Source: Spirochaetaceae bacterium
GTDB lineage: Bacteria > Spirochaetota > Spirochaetia > Treponematales > Breznakiellaceae
Reading direction: 5' to 3'
DNA length: 14,997 nucleotides
Assembly (NCBI GenBank): GCA_031267955.1
Contig: JAIRYB010000074.1
Location: 1 to 14,997, forward strand
This document shows positions 14,437 to 14,997 of this stretch, in pieces (the stretch's first letter is position 1; each line of letters starts with the position of its first letter). Both the position numbers and the translations under genes were made by a program. The notes under the pieces were generated by a model. That model was not told the origin of the DNA. It did not search any database and was given only the letters and a program-made list of their open reading frames with translations.

Positions 14437-14491
14437 CCTCCTTGATATTCTGTTTCCGGGCATCCTTGCCCGGACAGCCGGGTCCCCCGGC
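14437..14491 (-). promoter_or_regulatory. Leader of the first flaB: GGA hairpins plus RBS, candidate CsrA sites
   Basis: Read on the minus strand, there are three elements. A hairpin at 14491-14477 (GCCGGG/CCCGGC) has the loop exactly GGA. A second at 14474-14455 (8-bp stem TCCGGGCA/TGCCCGGA) has loop AGGA, giving GCAAGGATGC, which matches the CARGGAUG core of the CsrA consensus. Third is the RBS TCAAGGAGGA at about 14445-14436. Multiple GGA hairpins with one site over the RBS is the arrangement known for CsrA control of flagellin in other bacteria. The fold and match are visible; binding is inferred. Confidence 0.55.
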
Positions 14492-14540
14492 CGCGATCCA
14501 CCGTCGGCGGACCAGTCCGAATGAGACCTTGCCGTATATA

Positions 14541-14568
14541 TTTTCGGCGCCGTTTGCTTAAATCTTTA
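14541..14568 (-). promoter_or_regulatory. Sigma-28 promoter of the first flaB
   Basis: Minus-strand TAAAGATT starts at 14568 and GCCGAAAA ends at 14541, with 16 bases between TAAA and the octamer. The -35 is perfect and extends toward the enteric TAAAGTTT form; the -10 matches 7 of 8. The start point would be near 14534, giving a leader of about 100 bases. Confidence 0.65.
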
Positions 14569-14640
14569 GCCTTTTTTTCGATTTTTTTTACGCTGTTACA
14601 AGGTTTGGCGTGTTTTCGGGGAATCCCGCCCTGCCGATCA

Positions 14641-14669
14641 TTTACTCCCCTGTTATACACGGTTATAAT
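14641..14669 (+). promoter_or_regulatory. Sigma-70-type promoter for the lipoprotein gene
   Basis: TTTACT (14641-14646, 4 of 6), a 17-base spacer, and a perfect TATAAT (14664-14669). The start point would be near 14676, about 130 bases before the lipoprotein ATG. It is divergent from the flaB promoter, about 70-100 bases away. Confidence 0.5.
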
Positions 14670-14804
14670 TGGAGTTACGGTAGAAACCGCCTCAAAACCC
14701 CGCGTTTTCGGACGGGTTCGGTTTGGGTCGGTTTTCCGCTTTTACCAACGCCCCTGGCGGCAGCGCGCCGGAAATGTGGCGGGACTGATTCAGGAGTGAA
14801 AGAC

Positions 14805-14997
14805 ATGAAAAAATTCTTCCCGGTGCTTGTTGTTTTGTTTGCCCTCGGCCTGGCCGCTTTCCCCTTGGTTTCCTGCAATAGCCCGCCGCCGGCCGCCGAG
14901 GAACCGCCTCCTCCTCCTCCTCCTCCTCCTCCTCCTCCTCCTCCTCCCCCACCGCCGCCGCCCCCCCCTCCTCCCCCGCCCGAACCCGAGCCGGAAG
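14805..14997 (+). CDS. Polyproline lipoprotein, truncated by the window end
   Basis: Only the first 64 codons are present. The product starts with Lys-Lys and a hydrophobic core, and has the lipobox LVSC with the lipidation cysteine at residue 24. It is thus a predicted lipoprotein secreted by Sec and processed by signal peptidase II. After NSPPPAAEE comes a run of 26 prolines (residues 34-59) and then a PE repeat (EPEPE). Thirteen CCT codons in a row (14907-14945) make up half the run. Such linkers are found in outer-membrane or wall-spanning lipoproteins, often with an OmpA-like C-terminus, but that part is not visible. AGGAG lies 8 bases before ATG 14805. Confidence 0.8.
   Translation, partial: MKKFFPVLVVLFALGLAAFPLVSCNSPPPAAEEPPPPPPPPPPPPPPPPPPPPPPPPPPEPEPE
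14907..14945 (+). repeat. (CCT)13 trinucleotide repeat
   Basis: Thirteen uninterrupted CCT units lie in frame in the lipoprotein gene. Slippage would change the proline run by whole residues without shifting the frame. Confidence 0.95.

Noticed and set aside
14588..14641. 17-codon minus-strand frame with an AGGGGAG site, upstream of the flaB promoter
   Set aside because: It lies upstream of the sigma-28 promoter and so would not be in the flaB mRNA. No convincing promoter of its own was found, and the length is within chance.
1..14997. CRISPR arrays, tRNA or rRNA genes, insertion sequences
   Set aside because: No regularly spaced repeats, no recognisable tRNA or rRNA segments, and no transposase-like product were seen.

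Overview
This window looks like a spirochaete chromosome, most likely a treponeme. It carries flaB-type core flagellins (starting MIINHNLSA, no signal peptide) in tandem, followed by flaG, fliD, an unnamed gene, a membrane-anchored PilZ protein, tsaE, tsaB and an HD-GYP gene. From memory this is close to the order around flaB1/flaB3/fliD in Treponema pallidum. Base composition looks GC-rich by eye (not counted), which would suit an environmental or gut-associated treponeme better than T. pallidum. No species is claimed.

Layout. Bases 1-310 hold no gene but are dense in inverted repeats and end in a sigma-28-type promoter. From 375 to 4889 the plus strand carries one compact operon: flgN (export chaperone), flgK and flgL (hook-filament junction), fliW and csrA. 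From 14431 down to 4897 the minus strand carries flaB, flaB, flaG, fliD, a 277-aa unknown, a YcgR-like PilZ protein, an 88-aa unknown, tsaE, tsaB and a PAS/HD-GYP protein. The two runs converge tail to tail with only 7 bases between csrA and the HD-GYP gene. At the right edge a plus-strand lipoprotein gene with a 26-residue polyproline run starts and is cut by the window end.

How it fits together. FlgN, FlgK, FlgL, FliD, FlaG and the two FlaB proteins build the distal periplasmic flagellum. FliW, CsrA and flagellin form a known homeostatic triad in other bacteria: free FliW sequesters CsrA, and free CsrA represses flagellin translation. The leaders of both flaB genes carry short hairpins with GGA in the loop plus a CAAGGAGG ribosome-binding site, and csrA itself has a CAAGGAAGG ribosome-binding site. 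The window may therefore encode both the regulator and its RNA targets. The HD-GYP protein (predicted c-di-GMP phosphodiesterase) and the PilZ protein (predicted c-di-GMP receptor) add a second messenger layer to the flagellin operon.

Most notable non-coding signals: (a) GGA hairpins in the flaB leaders; (b) a near-consensus sigma-28 promoter on the plus strand between the two flaB genes, pointing antisense to flaB and followed by a strong GC hairpin, so a possible small RNA; (c) two mutually exclusive all-GC pairings in the flgN leader, one covering the ribosome-binding site; (d) a cluster of perfect hairpins at 1-216; (e) a (CCT)13 tract in the lipoprotein gene.
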